Source: Rhizorhabdus phycosphaerae (GTDB lineage: Bacteria; Pseudomonadota; Alphaproteobacteria; Sphingomonadales; Sphingomonadaceae). Taken from it: a stretch of 64,000 nucleotides of DNA. The translations under genes were made by a program, and so were the position numbers. The DNA lies in NCBI RefSeq assembly GCF_011044255.1, contig NZ_CP049107.1, positions 1 to 64,000 of the forward strand, written 5' to 3'. The notes below the pieces were generated by a model that was not told where the DNA came from, ran no database searches, and saw nothing but the letters and a program-made list of their open reading frames with translations. This document shows, piece by piece, positions 17,105 through 25,426 of the stretch. How positions within the stretch are numbered: the first letter of the stretch is position 1; each line of letters starts with the position of its first letter.

Positions 17105-17947
17105 ATGAATGCCATCACCCGGATCGCCGATTTTCAGGACCTTCGGCCGACGATCCCCGAAGCGAAGCGGAAGCGGAAGCGCTATCGCACGATCTGGATC
17201 TCCGACGTCCACCTGGGCACGCGCGGCTGCAATGCGCAGATGTTGATCGACTTTCTCGATTCCACCGACAGCGAGACGATGTACCTCGTCGGCGACATCA
17301 TCGACGGCTGGAAGTTGCGCCGCAGCTGGTATTGGCCCTCGGCGCACAACGACATCGTCTGGCGCGTGATGAAGCGCGCCAAGCGCGGTACCCGGGTCGT
17401 CTATATCCCTGGCAATCACGACGAGATGTTCCGGCAGTTTTCGGGGCTGACCTTCGGCGGCATAGAGATCCGCCGTCACGCCATTCACGACACCGCCGAC
17501 GGACGCCGGCTGATGGTCACCCATGGCGACGAATATGACGCGGTCGTGATGTGCCACCGCTGGCTCGCCTTCCTCGGCGACGCCGCCTATTCGGGGCTGA
17601 TGCGGCTGAACATCGTGATCAACGCGGTGCGGCAGCGGCTCGATCTGCCCTATTGGTCGCTGTCGAAGCACGCCAAGCACAAGGTCAAGAACGCGGTCGA
17701 GTTCATTTCGCGCTTCGAGGAAGCGGTGGCGCACGATGCGCGCGACAGGGGTGTCGATGGGGTCGTCTGCGGCCACATCCACACCGCCGAGATCCGCGAT
17801 TTCGGTGGGATCGTCTATTATAATGACGGCGACTGGGTCGAGGGCTGCACCGCACTCGTCGAGCATTTCGACGGCCGGCTGGAAGTGCTCCACTGGGCCG
17901 ACGAGATCGCCGCGCGCCGCGAAGCCGCGCCGGCCATGGCGGCCTGA
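17105..17947 (+). CDS. plcP: PlcP-like metallophosphoesterase (phospholipase C type)
   Basis: Calcineurin-like metallophosphoesterase of 280 residues, often labelled UDP-2,3-diacylglucosamine diphosphatase. It has the full di-metal site: DVHLG (34-38), GDIIDG (63-68), GNHDE (103-107), HGDE (140-143) and GHIHT (223-227). The TRGCNAQMLIDFL and RRSWYWPSAHND stretches and the following glycosyltransferase match the alphaproteobacterial PlcP-Agt pair, in which phospholipids are cut to diacylglycerol and replaced by glycolipids under phosphate starvation. AGGAG lies seven bases upstream of the ATG. PlcP assignment is inferred from motif style and context; LpxH-like activity is the alternative. Confidence 0.78.
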   Translation: MNAITRIADFQDLRPTIPEAKRKRKRYRTIWISDVHLGTRGCNAQMLIDFLDSTDSETMYLVGDIIDGWKLRRSWYWPSAHNDIVWRVMKRAKRGTRVVYIPGNHDEMFRQFSGLTFGGIEIRRHAIHDTADGRRLMVTHGDEYDAVVMCHRWLAFLGDAAYSGLMRLNIVINAVRQRLDLPYWSLSKHAKHKVKNAVEFISRFEEAVAHDARDRGVDGVVCGHIHTAEIRDFGGIVYYNDGDWVEGCTALVEHFDGRLEVLHWADEIAARREAAPAMAA

Positions 17948-17960
17948 GGAGCGACCGAGG

Positions 17961-18989
17961 ATGAGGATCGCGATCGCCACCGATGCCTGGGCGCCGCAGG
18001 TCAACGGCGTAGTCCGGACGTTGCAGGCGGTGACGGCCGAGCTCGTCGCGATGGGGCATGAGGTGTGCGTCGTCGCGCCGGACCAGTTTCGCACGCTGCC
18101 CTGTCCGAGCTATCCCGAAATCCGGCTGGCGCTGACGACCCATGCCGGTGTCGGGCGGCGGATCGCCGAATTCGGTGCCGATGCGATCCACATCGCGACC
18201 GAGGGGCCGATCGGCCTCGCCGCGCGCCGCTACTGCCTGTCGCGCCGGCTGGCTTTCACCAGCGCCTATCATACCCAGTTTCCCGACTATGTCGCGGAGC
18301 GGACGGGCATGCCCGCCGACTGGTTCTGGCGCTATATCCGCTGGTTCCACGGGCCGTCCGCCGCGATCCTGGCTTCGACCCCGTCGATCGAAGCGGTCCT
18401 CGATGCGCGGGGCATCGGACCGGTGCGGCGCTGGGGCAGGGGCGTGGATCTCGCGCTGTTTCGCCCCGACCGGGCTGCGCATCCCGCGCTGGCGGCCATG
18501 GCCCGCCCGATCCAGCTCTATGTCGGTCGCGTCGCGGTCGAGAAGAATGTCGAGGCCTTCCTTGCGGCGGACGTCGCCGGGACCAAGGTCGTGGTCGGCG
18601 ACGGGCCGGCCCGAGCGTCCCTCGAACGCCGCTATCCCGACGTACATTTCCTGGGGGCCCTGCATGGCGAGGAACTCGCATCGGCCTATGCCGGGGCCGA
18701 CGTCTTCGTCTTCCCGAGCCGCACCGACACGTTCGGGCTGGTGATGATCGAGGCGCTCGCCTGCGGTACGCCGGTGGCGGCCTTCCCGGTCACAGGGCCG
18801 ATCGACGTTCTCGACCCGGCCTCGTCGGCGATGGACGAAGATCTCGCCGCCGCCATAGCCGCTGCGCTGGAACGCGACCGGGCTGCTGCGGCGGCCTACG
18901 GCGCGACCTTCGGCTGGCGGCGGAGCGCGGAGCAGTTTCTGGGCGCGCTCGTGCCGCAGGGCGTTGGCCGTCTGCGCCGGGCAGCCTGA
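17961..18989 (+). CDS. GT4 glycosyltransferase, Agt-like (diacylglycerol glycosylation)
   Basis: A 342-residue GT-B fold enzyme of family GT4. The N-terminal nucleotide-free domain begins MRIAIATDAWAPQVNGV. A membrane-facing segment follows (YCLSRRLAFTSAYHTQFPDYV), and the C-terminal donor domain contains YVGRVAVEKN and the E-x7-E type motif TFGLVMIEALACGTPV. It is 13 bases behind plcP with GGAG between them, so it is an operon partner. In Agrobacterium and marine alphaproteobacteria Agt makes mono-hexosyl- or glucuronosyl-diacylglycerol from the DAG released by PlcP. The product here is inferred. Confidence 0.82.
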   Translation: MRIAIATDAWAPQVNGVVRTLQAVTAELVAMGHEVCVVAPDQFRTLPCPSYPEIRLALTTHAGVGRRIAEFGADAIHIATEGPIGLAARRYCLSRRLAFTSAYHTQFPDYVAERTGMPADWFWRYIRWFHGPSAAILASTPSIEAVLDARGIGPVRRWGRGVDLALFRPDRAAHPALAAMARPIQLYVGRVAVEKNVEAFLAADVAGTKVVVGDGPARASLERRYPDVHFLGALHGEELASAYAGADVFVFPSRTDTFGLVMIEALACGTPVAAFPVTGPIDVLDPASSAMDEDLAAAIAAALERDRAAAAAYGATFGWRRSAEQFLGALVPQGVGRLRRAA

Positions 18990-19027
18990 GCCGGCATAAG
19001 GGGAATCGGGCTACCGCACGTCCAGCC

Positions 19028-19056
19028 TTGTGCTTCCCGCGCGGCTTCAGTACATC
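19028..19056 (+). promoter_or_regulatory. Putative promoter of trcR-like gene
   Basis: TTGTGC (19028-19033) and TACATC (19051-19056) are separated by 17 bases, which fits a sigma70-type promoter. Initiation near 19063 would place the following hairpin inside the leader of the DUF1013 gene. Confidence 0.35.
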
Positions 19057-19069
19057 ATGGCGACGCTCA

Positions 19070-19101
19070 GGCCGCTCCGTGAAGGGGCGGCCCTTTTATT
19101 T
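19070..19101 (+). terminator. Terminator-like hairpin in the leader of the DUF1013 gene
   Basis: A 9-bp GC-rich stem (19070-19078 with 19084-19092, one G-U pair) with a GTGAA loop is followed by CTTTTATTT. The T-tract runs straight into the GGAGG ribosome site at 19102-19106. It could end the plcP-glycosyltransferase transcript, but no promoter fits between it and the gene. If the gene has its own promoter, this is an attenuator. Confidence 0.6.
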
Positions 19102-19112
19102 GGAGGACCGCC

Positions 19113-19796
19113 ATGGCCCAGCCGCTCATGCCCCACGCCACCGCTTCGTGGCTGGTCGACAACACTGCGCTCAGCTTCCAGCAGATCGCCGAGTTCTGCG
19201 GTCTGCACATCCTCGAGATTCAGGCCATCGCCGATGACATGGCGGCGACGAAGCTCACGGGCCGCGACCCGGTTCGCGCCGGCGAGCTGACCATGAGCGA
19301 GATCGAAAAGGGCCAGAAGGACGCCAATTACCGCCTGGTGATGCAGAAGGGCCCCGACCAGCTCCGCCGCACCAAGGGTCCGCGTTATACCCCCGTGTCC
19401 AAGCGCCAGGACAAGCCCGACGGCATCGCCTGGATCATCCGCAATCATCCGGAAGTATCGGACGGTCAGATCTCAAAGCTGATCGGCACGACGCGCACGA
19501 CCATTGCAGCGATCCGCGACCGCACCCACTGGAACATCTCGAACATCGTTCCCAAGGATCCGGTGACGCTGGGCCTCTGCTCGCAGCGCGAGCTCGACGC
19601 GATCGTCGCCAAGGCCGCGAAGGCGGCAGGCATCGAAGCCGTGCCCGATACCCGTCTCGAAGGCGACCGCGAGGCGCTCATCGAGGAACTGCGCGCTCAG
19701 CGCGATGCCGCGGCGCGCCGCGCGGACGACGTCCATGCGGAAGAGACCTCCACCTTTGGTGGTGCGACCTTCCAGGATCCGTTCAAGAAGAACTGA
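19113..19796 (+). CDS. trcR: DUF1013 transcriptional regulator (TrcR family)
   Basis: A 227-residue alphaproteobacterial DUF1013 protein. In Caulobacter the family member TrcR tracks with RNA polymerase and promotes cell-cycle gene expression. An N-terminal helical domain (about 8-65, TASWLVDNTALSFQQIAEFC, resembling a helix-turn-helix) is followed by a second HTH-like core (about 105-150, WIIRNHPEVSDGQISKLIG) and a charged C-terminal tail. GGAGG lies six bases before the ATG, directly behind a terminator-like leader hairpin. Family identification is strong; function is inferred from Caulobacter. Confidence 0.85.
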   Translation: MAQPLMPHATASWLVDNTALSFQQIAEFCGLHILEIQAIADDMAATKLTGRDPVRAGELTMSEIEKGQKDANYRLVMQKGPDQLRRTKGPRYTPVSKRQDKPDGIAWIIRNHPEVSDGQISKLIGTTRTTIAAIRDRTHWNISNIVPKDPVTLGLCSQRELDAIVAKAAKAAGIEAVPDTRLEGDREALIEELRAQRDAAARRADDVHAEETSTFGGATFQDPFKKN

Positions 19797-19846
19797 CCCC
19801 GGCCGGCCGCCATCATGGCGGCATGGTCCGGTCCGTGCGGTCGCCC

Positions 19847-19870
19847 GGCGATGCTTCTTTGTGCATCGCC
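19847..19870 (+). terminator. Hairpin after trcR-like gene
   Basis: An 8-bp stem GGCGATGC/GCATCGCC has a loop TTCTTTGT. A smaller GCCGCCA/TGGCGGC dyad lies just before it. No T-run follows the stem, so termination strength is uncertain. Confidence 0.4.
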
Positions 19871-19984
19871 CGGGCGATCGGCCCGCCAGGCCGGACCTTT
19901 CGGCTGTCCTCGGCGGCGGGCCGCCGGTCTCTGCCGCCAGTCGCGACTTGACCCCCGCCACGCCCCAGCCCAAAAGCCTCGCCC

Positions 19985-20230
19985 ATGGATGACAGCGCAG
20001 CCATCGCCGACCTCTCCTTCGAGGACGCCCTGAAACAGCTCGAGACGATCGTCCGTCAGCTTGAGTCGGGCGAGGTTCCGCTCGACCAGTCGATCTCGCT
20101 CTATGCGAAGGGCGATGCGCTGAAGCGGCTGTGCGAACAGCGGCTCAACGCGGCCAAGGCCCGGATCGAGAAAATCAGTCTCGGAGCGGACGGCGTCCCC
20201 CGGGGAACCGAGCCCTTCGACGCGGGCTGA
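19985..20230 (+). CDS. xseB: Exodeoxyribonuclease VII small subunit
   Basis: An 81-residue subunit of the XseA-XseB nuclease that degrades single-stranded DNA. The family signature FEDALKQLETIVRQLESGEVPLDQSI begins near residue 12 (shown here across several adjoining motifs: FEDALKQLE, LESGEVPLD, YAKGDALKRLCEQRL). It lies four bases before ispA; the xseB-ispA pairing is conserved widely. XseA is not in this window. Confidence 0.95.
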   Translation: MDDSAAIADLSFEDALKQLETIVRQLESGEVPLDQSISLYAKGDALKRLCEQRLNAAKARIEKISLGADGVPRGTEPFDAG

Positions 20231-20234
20231 GCGG

Positions 20235-21125
20235 ATGAGCGACCGCCTCGCCACCGAAATCGCCGCGCTGGCACGCGAGATCGACTCCCGTTTCGACCTG
20301 TTGCTGACGCTACCGGAAGACAGCCGGCGCCCGCTCTACGAAGCGATGCGTCATGCCGCCATCGGCGGCGGCAAGCGCCTGCGCCCGCTGCTGGTCTCGG
20401 CTTCGGCCCGGCTCTTCGCGGTCGATCCCGAATGCGCCCTGCGTGTCGGTCTCGCGATCGAGGCGATCCACGTCTACAGCCTCGTCCACGATGATCTGCC
20501 GGCGATGGACGACGACGACATGCGCCGCGGCAAGCCTACGGTCCACAAGGCTTTCGACGAGGCGACGGCAATTCTCGTCGGCGACGGGCTGCAGGCGCTG
20601 GCGTTCGAGATCATCGGCAGCGAGGCGACCCATCCCGATCCGTTCGTCCGCTGCGAGCTGGTCACCGCGCTTGCCGTCGCTTCGGGTCCGGCCGGGATGG
20701 TCGGGGGGCAGGCCATGGACATGGCGGCCCCCGCGCTCGACCAGGACCTGGGCATCGTGACGCGGCTTCAGCAGCTCAAGACCGGCGCACTGATCGGTTT
20801 TGCGGTCGAGGCCGGGGCCATTTTGGGTCGCGTGCCGCCGGAAGGGCGTACGCGCCTGCGCAACTATGCGCATGATCTGGGCCTGGCCTTCCAGATCGCC
20901 GACGATCTTCTCGACGTCGAGGGCGATGCCGCCACGACCGGCAAGGCGGTCGGCAAGGACGAGGCCGCCGGCAAGGCCACCTTCGTCTCCCTGCTCGGGG
21001 TCGAGCGGGCGCGTGCGCAGGCGACCCTGCTGAGCGAGCAGGCGATCGCCCATCTCTCCGCATTCGGGGCGGAGGCCGATCTGCTGCGGGATATTGCCGC
21101 CTACACGGTCCGGCGCGACCGCTGA
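20235..21125 (+). CDS. ispA: Farnesyl (polyprenyl) diphosphate synthase
   Basis: Prenyl elongase condensing IPP with allylic diphosphates to give FPP for quinones, undecaprenol and other isoprenoids. The 296-residue product shows GGGKRLRP (44-51), the first Asp-rich motif DDLPAMDDDD (86-95) and the second motif ADDLLD (222-227). The residues before the first motif favour short C15 products. It follows xseB directly and is 17 bases before coaD. Confidence 0.94.
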   Translation: MSDRLATEIAALAREIDSRFDLLLTLPEDSRRPLYEAMRHAAIGGGKRLRPLLVSASARLFAVDPECALRVGLAIEAIHVYSLVHDDLPAMDDDDMRRGKPTVHKAFDEATAILVGDGLQALAFEIIGSEATHPDPFVRCELVTALAVASGPAGMVGGQAMDMAAPALDQDLGIVTRLQQLKTGALIGFAVEAGAILGRVPPEGRTRLRNYAHDLGLAFQIADDLLDVEGDAATTGKAVGKDEAAGKATFVSLLGVERARAQATLLSEQAIAHLSAFGAEADLLRDIAAYTVRRDR

Positions 21126-21142
21126 CACAAGAGGAAAAGCAC

Positions 21143-21643
21143 ATGCGCATCGGCGTCTATCCGGGCACGTTCGACCCGATTACTCTGGGCCATATGGACA
21201 TCATCCGTCGCGGCGCAAAGCTGGTCGACCGGTTGGTGGTCGGAGTGACGACCAATCCGTCCAAGTCGCCGATGTTCACCCTCGACGAGCGGCTGGCTAT
21301 GGTGCGCCGGGAGACGGCAGACCTCAGCGATCGCCTCGAGATCGTCGCCTTCGATTCGCTGTTGATGGATTTCGCCGAGCGGATGGGCGCTTCGATCATC
21401 GTCCGCGGTCTGCGCGCCGTCGCCGACTTCGAATATGAATATCAGATGGCGGGCATGAACCAGCAGCTCAACAACCGCGTCGAAACGGTGTTCCTGATGG
21501 CCGATGTCGCCCTGCAGCCGATCGCATCCCGGCTCGTGAAGGAAATCGCGCTCTATGGCGGCGCGATCGATCGTTTCGTTCCCGCGCGGGTCGTGCAGGA
21601 AGTCGTCGCGCGCGTCGAAAAGATCGGTAAGAAGGGTAGTTGA
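21143..21643 (+). CDS. coaD: Phosphopantetheine adenylyltransferase
   Basis: Penultimate coenzyme A enzyme, forming dephospho-CoA from 4'-phosphopantetheine and ATP. The 166 residues begin MRIGVYPGTFDPITLGH with the nucleotidyl transferase T/HxGH motif (TLGH, 14-17). Further family motifs are NPSKSPMF, IIVRGLRAVADFEYE and the C-terminal SRLVKEIA segment. AGAGGAAA lies upstream of the ATG. Length and motifs are standard. Confidence 0.97.
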   Translation: MRIGVYPGTFDPITLGHMDIIRRGAKLVDRLVVGVTTNPSKSPMFTLDERLAMVRRETADLSDRLEIVAFDSLLMDFAERMGASIIVRGLRAVADFEYEYQMAGMNQQLNNRVETVFLMADVALQPIASRLVKEIALYGGAIDRFVPARVVQEVVARVEKIGKKGS

Positions 21644-21648
21644 AGGGC

Positions 21649-21667
21649 CGGTCGGTTCAGCCGACCG
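21649..21667 (+). terminator. Hairpin after coaD
   Basis: A 7-bp perfect stem CGGTCGG/CCGACCG has a TTCAG loop and starts five bases after the stop codon. There is no T-tract. Confidence 0.4.
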
Positions 21668-21712
21668 CAAGCCCGCTGCGAGTAAGGAACCCGCGCCCTG
21701 CGCGGTTGGAGA

Positions 21713-22588
21713 ATGGATCTGATGCGTTCGAAGTTGATTGTCGCGGCCCTTGCCGGCCTGTTCATGGCCGGGACCAGTGTCGCACAGGTCGCGGGAGACG
21801 TGCCGCCCCCTCAGGACCCGCAGAACATCCTGAACCTCGATCTTTCCACCGGCGGTCGGGTGCAGATCCAGCTTCGTCCCGACAAGGCGCCCTATTCGGT
21901 CGACCGGATCAAGACGCTGACGCGGCGCCACTTCTATGACGGCCTGGTCTTCCACCGCGTCATCGAGGGCTTCATGGCGCAGGGCGGCGATCCGCAGGGC
22001 ACCGGCGAGGGCGGATCGGACCTTCCCGACCTGAAGGCGGAGTTCAACGATCTGCCGCACGTCCGCGGTGCGATGGCGATGGCGCGCGCGCAATCGCCGG
22101 ACAGCGCCAACAGCCAGTTCTACATCATGCTTCAGCCGAACCTGACGCTCGACCGCAACTATACGGTGATCGGCCGCGTCGTCGCGGGCATGCAATATGT
22201 CGATGCGCTCGAGCGCGGCGAGCCGCCGGCGAACCCTTCGAAGATCGTGCATGCGTCGATCCAGTCCGATGACCAGGGGCAGCCGCCGGTGGCTTTCGTG
22301 CCGCCGCCGGAAAAACCCGCGGATGCCGCGCCCGCGCTGACCGGAAAGGCCGCGAAGCAGGCGCGCAAGGAGGCCGAGGAGAAGGCGGAGGCCGACGCCA
22401 AGGCGAAGAAGGAGCAGGAAAAGGCCGCGCGCAAGGCCGCCAAGGAGCAGGAGAAGGCTGCACGCGAGGAAAGCGGGCGTCCCGCTTCCGGCGGGACTGC
22501 GGCTGCCGTCGATGCGATCAGCCCGTCGCCGACGGCCGCCGCCGTCGACCATGTCGCCACCGAAGAGGCTCCGGCCCAGCCGAACTGA
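21713..22588 (+). CDS. Secreted cyclophilin-type peptidyl-prolyl isomerase with a Lys/Ala-rich tail
   Basis: A 291-residue periplasmic prolyl isomerase. A signal peptide (about 1-24, ending GTSVAQ) is followed by a cyclophilin domain (about 35-185) with [22 protein letters not shown] and NSQFYIM motifs, containing the catalytic Arg in FHR. The C-terminal 90 residues are an unusual Glu/Lys/Ala-rich, probably helical tail. A second ATG three codons downstream (21722) is better spaced from GGAG and may be the real start. The tail may bind other envelope components. Confidence 0.92.
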   Translation: MDLMRSKLIVAALAGLFMAGTSVAQVAGDVPPPQDPQNILNLDLSTGGRVQIQLRPDKAPYSVDRIKTLTRRHFYDGLVFHRVIEGFMAQGGDPQGTGEGGSDLPDLKAEFNDLPHVRGAMAMARAQSPDSANSQFYIMLQPNLTLDRNYTVIGRVVAGMQYVDALERGEPPANPSKIVHASIQSDDQGQPPVAFVPPPEKPADAAPALTGKAAKQARKEAEEKAEADAKAKKEQEKAARKAAKEQEKAAREESGRPASGGTAAAVDAISPSPTAAAVDHVATEEAPAQPN

Positions 22589-22589
22589 T

Positions 22590-23627
22590 ATGCGCGTCGA
22601 TCTTTTCGACTTCGACCTTCCTGCGGAAAATATCGCCCTCCGCCCCGCGGACCCCCGGGACAGCGCGCGCCTCCTGAACATAAGGGGGGCGAGCGACCCC
22701 TTCGGGGATCATCGGGTCAGCGACCTTCCGGGCCTGCTCCGGGCGGGAGACTGCCTCGTCTTCAACGATACACGCGTGATCCCGGCCCAACTCGAAGGCC
22801 GGCGTGGAGATGCACGGATCGGCGCGACGCTCCACAAGCGCGAGGGTCTGCGCAGCTGGCGCGCCTTCGTCCGTAACGCGAAGCGCGTCAGGATCGGCGA
22901 CCGGATCGATTTCGGGCAGGAGGTTTTTGCCGTCGCGCGCGAGCGGGGCGACGATGGCGCGATCCTGCTCGAGTTCGAGGGTGACGAACCCGTCGAGCTT
23001 TTGCTGGAGCGGGCCGGTACCATGCCGCTTCCGCCCTATATCGCGGGAAAGCGCGCGGCCGACGAGCGTGACCTCGACGATTATCAGACGATGTTCGCGC
23101 GCGAGAAGGGCGCGGTGGCCGCACCCACGGCCGCGCTGCATTTTACTCCGCGCCTGATGGACGCCCTGGCGACGGCGGGGATCGTGAGCGAGACGCTTAC
23201 GCTGCATGTCGGCGCAGCGACTTTCCTGCCGGTCAAGGCGGACGATACCGACGACCATCGGATGCATGCCGAATGGGGGCGCATTGAGCCGCATGTCGCC
23301 GACCGCCTCAACGCGGTCAGAGCAGCAGGGGGACGTGTGATCTCCGTCGGTACCACCAGCCTGAGGCTGCTCGAGAGTGCGACCGGCGAAGACGGCATCA
23401 TCCGCCCCTTTGCCGGGGACACGTCGATCTTCATCACCCCCGGCTACCGTTTTCGCGCGATCGACGGGCTGATGACCAATTTCCACCTGCCCAAGTCGAC
23501 CCTGTTCATGCTGGTCAGCGCCCTGATGGGCCGCGAGCGGATGCAGGCGGCCTATGCTCACGCGATCGCACAGGGCTATCGCTTCTACAGCTATGGCGAC
23601 TCGTCGCTACTTCTGCCGGACAGATAA
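22590..23627 (+). CDS. queA: S-adenosylmethionine:tRNA ribosyltransferase-isomerase
   Basis: Transfers and rearranges the ribosyl group of SAM onto preQ1-modified tRNA to give epoxyqueuosine. The 345-residue protein shows the QueA hallmarks: [14 protein letters not shown] at the N-terminus, [24 protein letters not shown], the [10 protein letters not shown] motif and [14 protein letters not shown] near the C-terminus. The ATG at 22590 lies one base after the cyclophilin stop; a longer in-frame reading is rejected. No tgt gene follows, although it often does elsewhere. Confidence 0.96.
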   Translation: MRVDLFDFDLPAENIALRPADPRDSARLLNIRGASDPFGDHRVSDLPGLLRAGDCLVFNDTRVIPAQLEGRRGDARIGATLHKREGLRSWRAFVRNAKRVRIGDRIDFGQEVFAVARERGDDGAILLEFEGDEPVELLLERAGTMPLPPYIAGKRAADERDLDDYQTMFAREKGAVAAPTAALHFTPRLMDALATAGIVSETLTLHVGAATFLPVKADDTDDHRMHAEWGRIEPHVADRLNAVRAAGGRVISVGTTSLRLLESATGEDGIIRPFAGDTSIFITPGYRFRAIDGLMTNFHLPKSTLFMLVSALMGRERMQAAYAHAIAQGYRFYSYGDSSLLLPDR

Positions 23628-23707
23628 TCACGGCCCCGTTCTGAATCCGCTTCTGTCGGCGTCTTCGAGGTGAGATAATCGGGTAGATAGCCGGGTAAGG
23701 GGGCAAG

Positions 23708-24292
23708 GTGCAGAAGATCGAGACGGGCAGCCCGTTCATCCACCGGTTCGACGATGCTCTCGATCCGCTTCTCTGTCGCGGGCTGAGCGACATGCTCCGG
23801 GAGCGAACCGATAAGCCGGCGATCCTGGGACAGGATCAGGCCTTGCCCTGGCATGCAGGCGACACATTTTCCTTCGACCATTGGCAGGATGCCGAACTGC
23901 GCAGGGCGATCGGCGCCTATCGCATCCTCGTTGCCCAGCTGATCTGCCTGTGCCAGCGCGAGGCGGTCTATCCCCATTTCACCGATCTCGTGCGATGGCG
24001 CCCGGGCAAGGCGATGGCCGAGCATAAGGATGACGGCTATCCGGGTGACGATCCGCTGCTCGGGTGTCGGCATTATTCGGCGGTGACCTATTGCAACGAC
24101 GACTTCGAGGGCGGTGAGACCTTCATCCGCAACGGCCACGGCGGCCACTATGTGTCCCGTCCCAAAATGGGCAGCCTCGTCTTCTACCCGAGCGATGAGC
24201 GGGCGGCCCACGGGGTGAGACCCGTGGTCGGCAAGGATCGGGTCACGCTGAGCACCTGGTTCACGCGCGATCCGTCGCATTACAGGCCGTGA
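23708..24292 (+). CDS. 2-oxoglutarate/Fe(II)-dependent oxygenase (prolyl-hydroxylase-like)
   Basis: A 194-residue double-stranded beta-helix dioxygenase. The iron triad is His106-Lys-Asp108 and distal His168 (AAHGVRP), with Arg178 (RVTLSTWF) as 2-oxoglutarate anchor. The family is close to P4H-type or PKHD-type hydroxylases acting on proteins or small molecules; the substrate is unknown. The start is GTG, with AAGGGGG upstream. It stands alone after queA and is followed by an AT-rich leader belonging to the next gene. Confidence 0.8.
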   Translation: MQKIETGSPFIHRFDDALDPLLCRGLSDMLRERTDKPAILGQDQALPWHAGDTFSFDHWQDAELRRAIGAYRILVAQLICLCQREAVYPHFTDLVRWRPGKAMAEHKDDGYPGDDPLLGCRHYSAVTYCNDDFEGGETFIRNGHGGHYVSRPKMGSLVFYPSDERAAHGVRPVVGKDRVTLSTWFTRDPSHYRP

Positions 24293-24664
24293 AGCGGGCG
24301 TTTTACCGCCGTCGATGATTGGGCGCCTCGACCGTTGATGTGCCGGGATATGCGCAGCGTTTTCGGGTGGACGCCGGGCGAATCCGGCAGTGCGTAATCT
24401 CCTGCTGTAGTTGGCGTCGCCCGACTGCCGATCGCTCGGGCCGCCATCGTCACGTCCAATGTTTTGCTATGCCTCTCTCCGCAAAACTTATCGCATAGTT
24501 TAGAAGAAAAATTTAATTCGCCCCACACACGAATAATATCGGTATTATATTTACCGTCGCTAAGAAGGTTCCAGTCGAAAATCAGAGATATAATTATAAT
24601 AATATTGAACAATAAGTGACCCAAGTCATTCTGTTCAACAGTGTTTCTCTTGTAATGGTGGCTT
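24293..24664 (+). promoter_or_regulatory. AT-rich intergenic leader before a secreted unknown protein
   Basis: This gap has no convincing gene. From about 24460 it becomes strikingly AT-rich. Two overlapping TATAAT hexamers (24589-24594, 24595-24600) are -10 candidates without a good -35. ATAATA-TCGG-TATTAT is a short dyad near 24540. TTGAACA (24605-24611) and TGTTCAA (24632-24638) enclose a second dyad TGAC-CCAA-GTCA, which together would form a leader hairpin or operator 27 bases before the ATG. Confidence 0.45.
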
Positions 24665-25426
24665 ATGAAATTCAGGGTCTTATTTCTCGCGAGCGGCGCT
24701 CTGTGCCTCGTGAACATCGCTGGTGTGACCTATGCGACCACTGGCCATCCGACGACTCCGCCCACTGTCGAAACGCCCGTGCCGTCGGCAGTCGCGCCGG
24801 GCCAATCGGTCGCGATCGGGGATACGGACGTTTCGGCTTCGGCGGCGGCCGCGGCAGCAGCCGGCGCTCAGAGCCTGGCCGCCGGGGGGGAGAGCGCCGC
24901 AACCACCAATACGGCGATCGACGCTTCCAATCGGAGCAGCTATCGATCGAGAGCGATCCTGATACCCCCCGTGGTTCCCGGAACGCCGTCGTCGCAGCTT
25001 GCCACCGGCGACATCATCAAGGAGACCTCCGCCTGTGGGCCGCTCCAGCACATCGTCCGGCAGCCGGTCGATGGCACCTTCATCGGCCTGTTCCGCAGCG
25101 TTTCCGTGCCGCAGGGATGGTCCGACGATCTGGAACCGTTCCGTGACCCGGATGGCCGCCTGATCGATTACCGCAGCGAGCGGCAAGACGACGGAGACGT
25201 CCGGCTCTTCGGGCATCAGGTGGTCATGTTCACGACGGTCGTCGGCGTGGCGAGCAATCGCAACTTCGCGCTTGGCGGTGGTGGTGGCAGTGGCTGGGGG
25301 CAAGGCGGCATGGGGTCGTCCAGCTCGAACCAGAGAATGGTAACCACCATCCAACTGCGCGACTGCGAGATCGGCACGATGCGCACCGTTCAGGTCGAGG
25401 TCCCGCCGAAGACCATCCGCCGTTGA
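24665..25426 (+). CDS. Secreted hypothetical protein (253 aa)
   Basis: A signal peptide (about 1-24, cleavage near TYA-TT) is followed by a Pro/Thr segment, an Ala-rich low-complexity stretch (about 57-78) and a more ordered region (about 95-253) with two Cys (CGPLQH and LRDCEIG) that could form a disulfide. A Gly/Ser-rich loop (about 199-222) interrupts the ordered part. No known domain is recognised. The stop overlaps the next gene's TTG start, so the two are coupled. They face the chaperone-usher operon convergently, and both products appear exported. Confidence 0.65.
   Translation: MKFRVLFLASGALCLVNIAGVTYATTGHPTTPPTVETPVPSAVAPGQSVAIGDTDVSASAAAAAAAGAQSLAAGGESAATTNTAIDASNRSSYRSRAILIPPVVPGTPSSQLATGDIIKETSACGPLQHIVRQPVDGTFIGLFRSVSVPQGWSDDLEPFRDPDGRLIDYRSERQDDGDVRLFGHQVVMFTTVVGVASNRNFALGGGGGSGWGQGGMGSSSSNQRMVTTIQLRDCEIGTMRTVQVEVPPKTIRR

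Noticed and set aside
24280-24717. Minus-strand frame of 145 codons over the AT-rich leader
   Set aside because: It runs through the promoter/dyad region and into the signal-peptide part of the plus-strand gene. The translation shows no domain and a run of Ile from AT-rich sequence.
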